DNA from: Miscanthus floridulus
Lineage: Eukaryota > Streptophyta > Magnoliopsida > Poales > Poaceae
Assembly (NCBI RefSeq): GCF_019320115.1
Contig: NC_089584.1
Coordinates: 80,419,922-80,483,921 of the forward strand
Direction of reading: 5' to 3'
DNA: 64,000 nucleotides
The notes under the pieces were generated by a model. That model saw only the letters and a list, made by a program, of their open reading frames with translations, had not been told where the DNA came from and made no database searches. Positions 42,735 to 55,100 of the stretch are shown in pieces; position 1 is the stretch's first letter, and every line of letters starts with the position of its first letter. The translations under genes and the position numbers were made by a program.

Positions 42735-45700
42735 TGAAACATCCTCAATTTTCCGCGAAGGGAAAATCCACAGAATGAATTATAATATGATGAAACCAAT
42801 AGTTGATTCCATTATATTATTATATATCAGTCGATATCACAGTCATACATCATAATATTACAAGAATACAAGATATTACATCTCTGGGAACACACCTATT
42901 ACAGAGTTAATCTAGCGGAAGACTATCGAGTGAAGGCTCCTCCTTCACAGGTCATCATCAGAGTTGGCGTAGTGCAGCGTAGATTCCCTCTCCGAACCAA
43001 ACTTGAGCGTAGGTACGAGGCCTTCTAATCCTTCTAACGTCAGCATCTCTGAGAAGCAGGAAAATCTGCACACCGCCAGATGTGTGCAGGCCATGGTCAG
43101 CACCAATGAGCTTTAGTGGAAAAGATAAAACAAGAGGATCTGGCGATCCTAATATGTGGCCGTGGTTTGCATCCTTAGCGTATGAGAAGCAAGTAACAGT
43201 AGTAATGTAATAATAATATCCAGTTTTTAACACATTCCCAGCCACACACATCCACATCCATCCATATCCATCCACCATCCCATCCCAACCATAACCACAC
43301 CACCATCACCACATCTCATCTCACACACTCAGGTTGACAGGCCGACTCCCTCTCGGCACTTGTCTCAACGGCCCACAGCCCCTGGCTCACGGCCAAAAAA
43401 TACCCCAAACCTTAGAGGGAGGAAAGAAGGACTCATCTCCTATCTAGTTTAAGCGAAACCCAGGAAAGGTCCATAGCCGACAAATCAGCATATGTATCGA
43501 TCGATCAACCAAACACTCTGTAGAGGTTTTACATACCCACAAGATAGCCATCCTCGACGGTGCCCCGTCTAGGTAGATTTCGGCCGCTTGCTAGCCTAGA
43601 ACTATGCCACCCTACCTCTCAGCCCTGGTACATCCCAAGTCTAGTCTGGGATGGCTGATACTGTGAGTCGTAGACAGAGACGGGGCCCACCAGATGTCAA
43701 GAGCCGGTCCACAAGGCCTCCTAAAGTCTCGGAAGGGTGTGGGGGGAAACCGCGCACCCCGTACCTCCTTGCACATGTTCACCTAGCAGTAGTGGCATTG
43801 TTCTACCAAGTAGTCCGGCCGTCCCGCACCATATAGGGCAAGTGGGAAGTAAAGGATTCCCGGTGAGTCTGAGTACTAGTAAGTCCTTAGGGATTGACCA
43901 AGCTAGAATGTCTTCATCAGGGTTTCCAATTACCGTGCCACCACAGCACCTCTACCCCGGGCTCCACCTCTCCAACGTTCACACCCAAGGCCACCTCCAA
44001 TTAACATTTACCCATCACAGGTATTCCATATCCAAGTGCCTAGGTAGCACCATTTGGCAAGACTCGCCTAAGGCTCGTCGTTATTCCAGCTCGGTCGACG
44101 CAACCCTCACTCTCCACGCACCCAAGACACATGCAGCACGCTCACACACCACCCAGTCCGGCACCCATAACCAAACCATTCCTAGGGGGTTCACCACCAG
44201 CATCACATCCCCGATATAATGCGAAGTGGAGTTAATAATAAGTATAGTGGTGTAATATGCAAGCAAGCAGGCAAGTAAGCATATATAAGTGAGCGAATGC
44301 ACAAAGCAGGGTGACGTGGTAGAGTGGGTTGCATCAGGGTAATAATGGCTCAGGTAGTAGCATGCATCAAAGTAGTAGTAAGGAACAATTATAAAGCGCT
44401 AGCAGTTCTAGATATTATGCAATGTCTAATAGGATTGTCTAAAAGAAGGTGCTGCCATGACACCTGCGATGTAGAGGTAGTAGTGGTACAGTTCTCCATT
44501 TGTTGGTGTTCTATTAGCGGGGTCACCTCCTCCTGCGTTGACTCCATTCCGCAGTCCTTGTCATCGTCCATGTTCTCTTGGTCCGATCGTCAGCTACTCC
44601 GCGAAGCGACACGCAAGGCAAGAGAGCACTCAATCACTCAAAAAGACGACAAGATGCAGGAAAATCCAATAACACCAGCGAGGCAATAAGAGATACACGG
44701 CTTAGCCCTCTCGGTGGTTGTCCGATTTCCTCAGGCCAAAGAATCACAAGTGGTGGTTTGCTAAGCACAAGCTTAGTCATGGCCAAGCCGGTATGGCTTT
44801 ACGATAAACGGTTTAAGCCAGAGCTTACCCAGAGCAAACACCACGGCTCACGATCTTTCAATCCCGTGTCATTGACTTGACGAGGATTGGAAGTCGAGCC
44901 CCAAGAAAGAAGAACGACGGGGTTCGGATCTTATAGCCTTATCCCGTAGGTCACAATTGGACACGAGTAGCAAACAAGAACAATTAACACTATTGTAACT
45001 TGGCTCCAATGTACTTCGGCTCGCCCGCTATGGTAGAAAGCGGTAGCGCAAAGAGATTGGACATCAGCGGGTTCTCTCGATCCTCACGACATAATAACGT
45101 CGGGAACCAACAAGAGAGTTGCTCAGCAAAACAAAAGAAGTGGGGTTAGCTATACACATCCATGTCATGTTCTCAGACACATCTTCGGGAGAGATGGCTC
45201 TAGACGGCCGATCAGGTCGACACGCACGGGTCCGAGGTACGACATAGACTATAGCTTCGCTAACTAAAAAGAGATAGTCCGGTCTTTGATCCAATCGCCA
45301 TGGACAAGGTGGGATCGAACAGAGCGGGCTAATAGGGCAATAACAGCATAAAACGGAGGTCTTCTCCTTCCGGCACACATGCCACGACAGAAGACAGGGC
45401 ATCGGAAGGAGCGACAAACACTAAGTGCGCAGACCACTCGTAGGGTACCCGACCTGGGTGCACTAGCACTGAGATACCTCTCGAATCTGAAGCGGTGCGG
45501 TTGTCACCGCGAGAATCGGAGAAATGTGATGGTCAAACGGGGTACAAGCATACAAGGTCTTGAGCATGGAGAAGCAACTAAAAGCAACTGAGTGGCGTAG
45601 CTCCATGGTCATGGCGAGGCGAACTCGCGGCCACACGCTATACCAACATGTGTTGGCATCCATCGTTCCACGATTGTTATCTCCCAGGTCATCTCCCACA

Positions 45701-48700
45701 GGCTAAGTCGTGAAAGGCTCGATGTGAGCGGGTGATATCCACATCGATATTGATATCGATATCGAATCCATCACGACCATGTTCAAGGGCTGAAGGCAGG
45801 AGCTAACACTCGTGGTACTATGAAGCCAACTAAAAAGCGACGGGTCGAGTTACACTCGGCATCACGGTCATGGCGAGACGGATCCCGCGATCGTAATGTC
45901 CGAACGAGGTACGATCCCTCAGCCGGCTCGAAGGCTCGGCACACAGGCAACAACACCAACAATCAGCAATAAGAACCAAACACGACCGAAGATGCAACAA
46001 CTCGACACGACTGAGGAGTAGCACATTCTATAGTTGGGGATAGGCAGACCTGCACAAGGGCATGGTGTAGATAGATATAGATAGATCAAGATCATGTATT
46101 GTAAGTGGATGAATGAGTATAAGAATAAGCGAGAAGGGGCTTTCGTCGGTGGTCGGTGAGATCACCGTCGTGGTCGGAAGGCTGGCCGAGGTGGTCGAAA
46201 GGCTGGCCAAGGTGGTCAGAGAGCTTTGCCGACGTGGTCGGTGAGATCGCGGAGGTGGTCGGAGTGATCATCAACGTGGTCGGTGAGATTGCTGAAGTGG
46301 TCAGAAAGGTTGCCAACATGGTCGAAAAGGTTGTAGATGGCTTTCCAAGGTCTTAATAAAACATCGACTATGATTTGGTCACCCGAAGGTTCAGAAGGTA
46401 ACGTGGCTTGCCCCAGAGGGTCACGGTTTACATCTGGCCAACTATGGCCCACTATGGCTTGGTACGGCTTTAGTTATCCAGTCTCGTGGGCTACGGTGGG
46501 CCGTGGTTGGCTGGTCATGGCTATAGGTGGCCAAGGGTTGGCTACGAGCATCGAGTCTTTGGCCTAGGCAAATATCATGGCCGTCAGGTGCTAGGGTCCC
46601 ACGGTGGCAATCCAAAGTTAGTCTGTGAGCTGCGCGAACGCGAGTGAGCGCAAGCATTGTGATGGCTTACCATTTGGAGGGGTCAGAAATACTCAAAGAT
46701 GGGTCCATGACGTAGGGCTTGATTTTAGAAAAATTATGGAACTAGTTTCATAATTTTAGGAGCTAAGATGAATTTCCAAATGTGGCCAAGAATTTCTGAA
46801 AATCAGAAAAAGGATGGAAAGGGGCAGGCTTCCGTTGGGCAGCTTCTCCCTGCTGGTGGCCCACGGTAGGGGCTCATGCACGGGCCACAAGCCAGAGTGG
46901 GCTGGGTTGGCTTGCTAGCCGGCCCACCCATGGGGAGGAAAAAAAAAGGCCAGCACCTGGGCTCCTGGTGCTGTTGTCGGCCCATGAAGAGAGGAGGCCC
47001 AAGACTTGAAGCAGAGGAGGCCATCGGCTTTTAACCTACTGGTGCTCGGTGGCTTGGGGCAGCGCCGGCGTGCTGCGTGCCTGCGCGTCGTGCACGCTGG
47101 GTGGCGGCAGGACGGGGACAGGGCAAGGACGTGGTCGCACGGCTGCTACTCCATTGATACGGCGTCGCACGGAGATGCGCTCACCGCGGTGGTCATGCGC
47201 TGCGGTCGCTATGACGTGAGGCAGCAGGCCAGTGTCGCGAGGCGGTGCTGCAGCGCTTTCGGTGCTCGGCTCGTCGTGGGTGGCGCGCCAGCGCGGCGGT
47301 CACGGCTGCGCGACGAGGAAGGGCCCCTAGATGGCGGAGGCTTGGTGACGCAATGGTGTACGTCGGCGTTCGCTGTCCGCGTGGTTGAGGTCATGGCGAG
47401 GACGGGCGACGTCGTGTGCTGGCGTGGACGCGACGAGCGCGGCGACGGCAGATGCACGACGCGTGGGCACGACAGGCAGTGCAGAGCCGAGTACCGCGGC
47501 GCGTGTGGAGGCGCCGGGTCACGGGTGTGTGCAAGGCCGTGCGGTGATGTGTGTGCACTGGCTGGCGTCTAGTCACGAGGCAGCCGTGCATGGCCGCGGT
47601 GGTCAGCTAGCTGCGTGCACGGCGCTATGCCGCGAGGCTGTGTTCCATGGTATGAAGAGCAAGGGCGCAGGATGCTCATGGTGGTCCGGCGAGGGCGAGC
47701 ACGGGGAGCAGAGGGATCAGCGGGGCTCACCGGGGGCTTGGGGCGGTAAGATAGCGGCGTAGCGATGAGGCGAGGCCGTGATGGGTCGAGGCCACGTAGG
47801 GAGAGCCGCAACGCTTCTGTAGTCGTATAGGGTGGTGTCCTCGTTCCAGCGACTCCGGCGGCAGACGGCTTCGGCGTGCTCTAGTTCCTCTTCTTCTTCC
47901 TTTTTCCTCTCTCTCCTTTCTTCCTCCTTCCTCGAGGCAAATGGTGGAAGGCCGCAAGGCAGCGGCGTGTGGTTTGGGAACCCCAGGTTGCTCTAGTGTG
48001 GGATTTATAGGCGGTGGCGCAATGGGAAGGGGTGCGGACGGCTGGTGATACCGCCCAAGGCGATCCGGTGGTCGAGGTGCTCCTGTTTGTGATCGCGGGC
48101 ATCGCACGGGGTCCAGTTGACAGCGAGGGGCTCCTATTCATGAATGCGGGAAAGATTTCAATGGGTGCAAGGCCGCGGCATCATCACGCCTCTGCCGCGG
48201 CAGTGGCGAGCTCTAACAGGGTCACGTGAATCGCATGATCCGTGGGACCCACGGTGGCGACGTGGAGGGCGCGGAGCCAAGCGAGAGGCGCGAAGGCGGG
48301 AACGGGGTGCCATAGAGGTTGCGTGAAGAATCTGCGGATGCGAGGGCGAGTACGTGTGCTCTGTCTCTCGTGAGGCAGAGGATAGGGAAGGTGGAGATCA
48401 TGACAGGCGGGCCCGCATGGTCAGTGACTGTGACGGTGTTTGCCGTCTCCTGGGGGCGGCTTGCCCGATGTGGTTACGGGCCGCATTCATGGGCCGCGGC
48501 ATTGTGGCCGGCCTAGCGCGGGTGGGGGATGGGGAGCAGGCATGTCCATGGGCCGCAACAGGCTGATTCGGCTGGTTCGGGCCGGATAAGGGAGGAAAGG
48601 AAGGGTGAGGTGACAGGCCAGGCTGGGCTGGTTCGGTTTCTTGGGCCAGATGCCCCTTCTTTTCTATTACTTGCTCCATTATATTTACTTCCGAGAGCTC

Positions 48701-49140
48701 TAGGTTGGTGTACATGCGTCGCCTATCGCGTGATCCCCTAAGTGGGGTCCACTAGGGTCTACTACGAGTCTCGGAATTCCATGCCAAGGGTCGGCAATTC
48801 ACGGGCATTGACTTATAAGGAAGGTCGATTGGCTTATGAGTTAGGTTAAGGAATTCGAATGAGGTTCGAAAGTAAGAAGGTGAATTGAGAGAGGAAAAGG
48901 GATTCATAAGATATTCTAGAAGGGATCAACAGGATTTGCTACGGACTTGTGCACTCCAACACAAAACACTAAACCAACAAAAGAACTCTGGCAAACTCCT
49001 ACAAGTAATTCTATATGTATGGAACAATTTATTTATAAATTGTTCTTTGTTTGACCTAGCATCTACATGCTTCACATATTTCAGGAAAAATTTTAAATAG
49101 TTCGCATTTTTGGTTTTCCGAAGAATTCCGGGTTGTTACA
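42735..49140 (-). repeat. Very long LTR (about 6.4 kb) of gypsy-2, minus strand
   Basis: On the minus strand it starts TGTAACAACCCGG at 49140, immediately after the pol coding block, and ends TTGAGGATGTTTCA at 42735. Within it are a GC-rich section (46990-48350) and a long AT-richer 3' section with transcript-end-like sequence (42800-43320). The GC-rich ORFs (for example 47006-47572) overlap on both strands and lack domains. The length is unusual, so a further nested insertion inside it is possible. The partner LTR is not in the window. Confidence 0.6.
46145..46335. repeat. Degenerate tandem repeat of about 24-27 bp (GTGGTCGG...GAG type)
   Basis: GTGGTCGGTGAGATC, GTGGTCGGAAGGCTGGCCGA, GTGGTCGAAAGGCTGGCCAA and similar units recur about eight times. 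In one frame they give repeats of VVGEIAEV type, but with no known protein. Confidence 0.7.
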
Positions 49141-49437
49141 CTCATCATCCTCCCCCTCTTGAAACTGAGTCGTCCTTGACTCAAGCTCATCTTCTTCTCC
49201 CAAATAAGGCTTCAAATCTGCAATGTTAAAGGTGGGACTAACCCCAAACTCGGGTGGCAACTCAAGTTTATAGGCATTATCATTTATTTTCTCAATTATC
49301 TTATAAGGACCAGTTGCTCTTGGTATTAATTTAGACTTACGCAACTTAGGAAATCTATCTTTTCTCAAATGTAACCAAACAAAATCACCCGATTCAAGTT
49401 TAATTTCTTTTCTACCTTTACTACCAGCAATTCTATA
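49093..49437 (-). pseudogene. Integrase C-terminus (GPY/F-type) of gypsy-2 pol, running into the LTR
   Basis: GDFVWLHLRKDRFPKLRKSK, ATGPYKIIEKINDNAYKLEL and FNIADLKPYLGEEDE form the C-terminal module of a Ty3/gypsy integrase. The frame passes the LTR start: the codons for DDECNNPEFF contain TGTAACAACCCGG, and stop lies at 49093-49095 inside the LTR. The 5' side is cut at 49437 by CACTA-3, so the M listed at 49440 belongs to the CACTA end and is not a start. No further pol is seen beyond the insertion within this window. Confidence 0.8.
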
Positions 49438-49449
49438 CACTACAAGGTT

Positions 49450-50190
49450 TTACCCCTGATGCAACGGCCTAAAAGCGTTGCAATATACAAAAAATGGTTG
49501 CGATAGACAAAATTGCAACACTTTTTTTTGTTGGCAGGCGTTGCCATAGTAACCATGGCAAAAGCTTTGCCCAATGACTCATTTTGGTGTTGCAATAGGT
49601 TTTCCCCTATTGCAACACCAAGGAGTGTTGTTGCAACGCCATGTAGTGTTGCAACCCATAGTATAGGCAACCATCATGGGTGTTGCAATAGTTACTATTG
49701 CAACACACCCGGTGTTGCCAGAAATACCTATTGACATGTACCCAAAGTGTGGCAATAGGTGCACTAGCAACGATATTGGGTGTTGCAATAGACCTTACTG
49801 CCACGCATCAATAGCATTGCAATAGATGGACCCTCTATTGCCACGCTATCTCGGTGGTTGCTATAGGTGGAACCCTCTATTGCCATGATAAATATTTGGT
49901 TGCTAGAGGTAGCCTCTCTATTGCCACACTAAACATTGTGGTTGCTATAGGTGCAACCATCTATTGCCATGATAAATGTTTGGTTGCTAGAGATTGCCTC
50001 TCTATTGCTATGATCAATACTGGTTGCTATACTTAGACCCTCTATTACCACGCTTACTATTGTGTTGCTACAGTTTAGAGACTCTATTGCAACGCCCACT
50101 GTTCCATTGGTATGTTGTTTTTTGCAACACCGTTTGTTTGTTGCTATATCATATATTGCAACGCCAAATTATTATGTCAATAGTCCATGT
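49450..50190. repeat. CACTA-3 subterminal repeats
   Basis: Dense, alternating GTTGCAATAG / CTATTGCAACGC / CTATTGCCACG / GGTTGCTAGAGG units. Several overlapping ORFs (for example 49854-50036) merely translate the repeat (IATLNIVVAIG, CYHDKCLVARD) and are not genes. Confidence 0.85.
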
Positions 50191-52105
50191 TACAACGCTT
50201 TGGTTACTTCAAACAATAATTGCATGCCGAACAATAAATGATGAAAGAAGCATTTAGACATCCATTAATCCAAAATATGCTTTGTTCATACAAATCATTA
50301 ATGAAACCATCTAATATCAAACTTAGTCGATAACACACGCACAGCTGAAACACATAAGGTATCCGACACACACTAGCTAGTTTCAACGCATCAAAATGTA
50401 ATGAACTATGTCTAACACTTGTAACAATGGTTGGATTGACGTTGACCGTCCCATCAGTTGTGCACTCCACTTGAACTCAATCTTGGTCCTGAAAAAATGA
50501 AAAAATTAGTAACATTGGTATATTATGTGACCTCAAATTAAGTTTGGGTTGTGCTGACAGAGATTTTCCTTTTCTACTGCACAAGTTCAGCAGATAAGTA
50601 TATAGTTTCAGTTTTCAGCATGGTACACAGAAGCATAGATAGGGTAAGTTTTTAAACATTCAGTTAGACAAAACTTTATGTTTATTCAGACAAGACAGTT
50701 TATAGAATGGGCTGCACCCTAATTTAGTCAGATTTTCGGAGTTGGTCAGAGAATGCCAATGCATTTATATTTAGAATACAAAATAGATTATTTTGGTTAT
50801 ACATTCAAAATGATGCAAACATTATATTTCAGAAAGAACAGATTGCATGAAGGCCAAACATTACATCATTAATCATGAACCCTATCTTCATGGTGAAACA
50901 AAGGCCAATAGATTTTTTTTGCTTTGCCAGCTCCAATCTAATTCCAATGATGTAATTTGCTAAGAAATAGTAATGAATTATTTTCGAGTTGGTTCTTTTT
51001 AGAGATGTGAATGTGAGAAACATGACAAAGGAATATAGGTAGTCAGAGAAATAATGTGAGCAAAAGTACAGAAGTTATAGCATATAAACAATATATCTAG
51101 TATTTCTCATTTATGATTTTTTAAAAATAATTCTTGAAGACTGGAATTTCTTGACCAACTTTAACAGAAATGAAGGAAAAATAATTTCCTTCAGTAATTC
51201 CATCGAACAGGTTGTACACACAAGCACTACAATATGAGACATAGATGTAGTATGTGCAGGTTGCATGTATTTACCATGTCTGGGATGTAGTCAATGGCGT
51301 CCTGTGTTCCGAAGCTCCTCATCAGTTAGCTGTGAGTTTAATACCCTCCCTAGCTATATAATTTATCTTTACTTAGCGAGACCTAGTTGTTCAGCTCTTG
51401 CACCTCCAAAGTCACAGGCATAATGTGCAGCCATAACCTAAAAAGTATAGGTCAATTTGCAATGTTTTGGAGTAGAAATTCTTTCAATATAGCACAAAAG
51501 ATACACAAAATCTATCCATAACCTGTGCCATAGCACTCTCTTGAGCTCCAAGAAAATTCTTTTCAAGGCACATTGATAATGGAAACTTCATCTTTTATGG
51601 AGTTGATAGAAGTGATCCACATCAAAAAAATTCTTTGAATGAGCTGCAGCTAGAAAATAGATGTACCAGTACAAAAAATAGCTCCAGCTCAACAGGAGAA
51701 CACGAAATATATAGTTTCAAACTCCAGAGGCACCTTGAGTCCTTCCAAACAGGGTTCACTTCAAGATGTGAGATGACAAGAGTAGCATTAAGAATCTTTC
51801 AACTGCAATGGCATCACATATCTAAATAGAATAAAAAAAAGAGTTGGCTGATCTAAAGCCTGGATTAAGTAAACCATCTCATGCCTAGGAAATCATGCAT
51901 ACTATCAGTAATTAGAAGAGCATACCCCCACTCTTTGTTGGTTCAATCTACCATCAAGAAATTTTTGTCGCGCCTTTGAGGAACAAATTTTTTGACCAAA
52001 TGATCTTACGATCGAATAGTCAAGAGTTATTGTGATAGGACTTTTCTTCCAACAACTATCACATCAGTTTTGTGGACCATACATAAAGCATTAGCTTGCT
52101 ATCTC
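50191..52105. other. CACTA-3 interior, AT-rich
   Basis: No domain-bearing ORF was recognised. Possible 3' untranslated or intron sequence of the minus-strand element gene. Confidence 0.45.
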
Positions 52106-52119
52106 AAATGGCTCATGTT

Positions 52120-55100
52120 GAGCTGACGTGGAGGGGGTAGCTCTGTAACACCCTAGGTATTTGTCACCAGTTAAGCAATGGGTTTAAACTCAACCATGGC
52201 ATGTTAAGTGGTGGTGGAGATGTTAGGTCAAACATATGAAAATGAGCCACCACTTAAACTTGGACCATGCACCATTGCTTACATGCTGCCCTTTCTAAAA
52301 AGTATGCTTGAGTAATGCTAGATGTACTTGTTTCATGTGTCTCGCATCAATATCCATCTATATTGATCCATGGAAAAGTTTTGTAAAGTTTGGAATCAAG
52401 AAGTCACACGAAATGACAAGTTATGTCCTTGCCTAAATTGTTTTATAAAGTGAATGGAATTCTAGATCATCAACCAAACCTTGAAACCTTGCCCAAATGA
52501 CTCTAATTGAACTCTACAACAAAAGTCATGAAGGGTTCGTGTTGAGCGGAGGACAAGAAAATACCTCAATCGGTCTAAAACTCGGATTTAAGCTTTACCG
52601 TGATGCTACTTTGACCTATGTTGACCAATCACTTACATTGCTTGCATGGAGTTGCACCTTAAATAAAAGTTGAATTTTGAGTAGAGTAGAACAAACTTTG
52701 TTTTTGGACCAAGAGCCAGATCAACTTGGAACTAAGGCGAATCGAGGCTCAAACGTTGAATCGGCAGTTGTTTTTGGTACTTAGAATTTTTCTAAGTCTA
52801 GAATTCATCGTCGACTCATCGTCGACATTGGCATTCCGCGTTCTCCAAATTTTGTTAAGCAACTTGACTTGACCCCAAAATAAAAGTTGGAGCTAAGTTC
52901 ATGGAAAAGAGCATGTAAAAAGATGGCACTAGTTTGACCTCGTTTTTACCCTCAATTTGAATTCTTACTCATCGTTGTCAATACGCCGACACCATCAAGT
53001 TAGGGCTTAATTTACTTCTAATCCATTGCTCAAATGGTCATGGCCCGTTAATGAAATTCGTAGGTCATCATGTGGACAAAAAACTTGCTTAAGGGCCCAT
53101 GACTCAGTTCGGACTAGAGCAAGCCCAATAACGTGATCCAACCGGCCTGCTCCGGCACCTGCCAACCGCTCGGTAGAATGCCCAAAGGGGGAGCGCGTGG
53201 CAGCCATGCAGAGCTCACGTCCCACCATTGCCGACGCGTGCCCATGCATCCGTGTGCTCATGTTTCTCCTCTCTCGGACGCAGTAGACCGATGTGGTCAC
53301 TCTCCCACTCCCTCTCGCCTTCCCTTGCGCTCTGCCTCGTGCTCTGTTGCTGCGCGTGGCTGCGTCTGCCATGGACGGCCAGCAGAGCTCCCTGCTACCA
53401 CTGCTCCCTTCTTCATCCTCGTAGCCGATCACCGCACAGCCAAGTACGGTAGAGCCTCAACCGTAGCGCAACCACAGCCCTCCTTCATTGCCAGCCGGCC
53501 AAGCCCTAGAGCTCGCCCCACCTGCTTAGTTCGCCGGTGCCATTGCATGTCGACGGTCGTGTGTGGCCAGGCCACTGCAGGTCGCCGCGGGCCGTGACAA
53601 AGCCCTAAACCAGTGTGCATGGGACCGCGCGTACTGTGCCGCCTCTCCTCGCCCCGCTCCGCGCCGGGGCACGCGACCACCATGGCCGCCAATGCTAAGC
53701 ATCACGAGCGCACGTGGACAGAGAGCCATGAGCCTCCTCTGCCCTTGACGCTAGCCCCAATGCTTTCCCCTGCCAGCGCCGTCCCTCCCGCGCCACTTCT
53801 TCAGCCGGAACTACCACCGCAGCGTTACCGTTGTGGGAGCCATGGCCGCCGTGCCGCCTGCTCACGTGGCCAGCGAGCCTCGGGTCACTGTGGGGCAAGC
53901 CGATGGCACCTGCGGGTGTGCGCGGGTCCCTCGGTGCTTCCCCGCCACTCGCTGTCGCCGGCGAGCCTCCTCCGGCCGGCACCGGTAAATCCCCCTCCAC
54001 CTCCTCTGTTTTGCCCCGGGGAAGGACCTTGCGCTTGAATTAGAGAAAAGGGAAGCGCCGTTCTACGAATCTGTGACTCATGTGAATAGTGCAGTAAAGG
54101 ATCTATTTGTTCGGATTTAATTTGTAGAAACTTTAGGGTTCCCGATGCGAGATTTACATCCCTTTTTCTTTGATTTTGCAGATTTGAATGATCAGCTTTG
54201 AAAATTCATAGTAATTTGTAGAAAAATCGTAAAATAGTAAATGAGGACTTTTTGGAATCCTTGCAAAATTTTCTATGCAGTAGATCTATAATATGGCAGG
54301 TTTTAGTTTAAATATTTTGCTGTAAAAATAGATGTATGTAGTTAGGTTCTTAATACTAGTTATGTCTTGTCTTTTTCGTAACTGCAGTTGTTTTGCTCAA
54401 ATAATTGTGAAATTTTTGTGGAGTGCTACTAAGGTTATTATTGATGTCTGGTAAAAATTTCAATATTTTAGGCTTGATAGTTTAAGATCTATAAAAACAA
54501 CAAATTACTTGTATTGCTTTGCTCCTATTCTGAATAGTCCTGCATGTTTGAATTAATTGGCCTAGTAAAGTTATGAATCATGACTTTATGATAATACATG
54601 AGTGGTAGTACTTTTATTAAGATTTTCAAAAAGCTAAATATCATGATTTTTGGTTAAGTAGATCTTGAGTTATACTTGCTTAAATCTCTATGGCTGTTTC
54701 TGCCCAAACCCAGAGAGGGTTTCCTTGTCCTTATTGTGGGGCCTTCTTAATAGTAGAATTAGCTTTAGGTGTTTACAACAAAGTTGTTTAGAATTTGATA
54801 ATATTTCTAAAAAGTCTAGAACCACATTTATTGGACATGTATAACTCCATTTATAGTTGTTTAAAGTGGCATGTTAGTTTCTATCCATGTTTTAGACAGA
54901 GATGCATTTATTGGATTAATTGGCCTTGTTATCTGTAGATTCATATTAAGATGATAATAAGAAAGTTGTAGATAACTCACTTAAACATCTTGTGTTAAAT
55001 TTTCATAGTATTTGGCCAAATATTTTGTGAGTTATGACTGTTCTAAGTTGGTCTTCAGAAATTGTAGTTCTCTGGAATTTCTGGACCAGATTTGGTAAAT

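Noticed and set aside
47006..47762. ORFs of 188 and 125 codons in a GC-rich block
   Set aside because: They lie within the gypsy-2 LTR, overlap antisense ORFs of similar quality and show no domain.
49441..50257. Small ORFs reading IATLNIV / YCHDK-type peptides
   Set aside because: Translations of CACTA-3 subterminal repeats.
53133..54043. ORFs up to 154 codons in a GC-rich block
   Set aside because: Inside the solo LTR, present on both strands, no recognisable domain.
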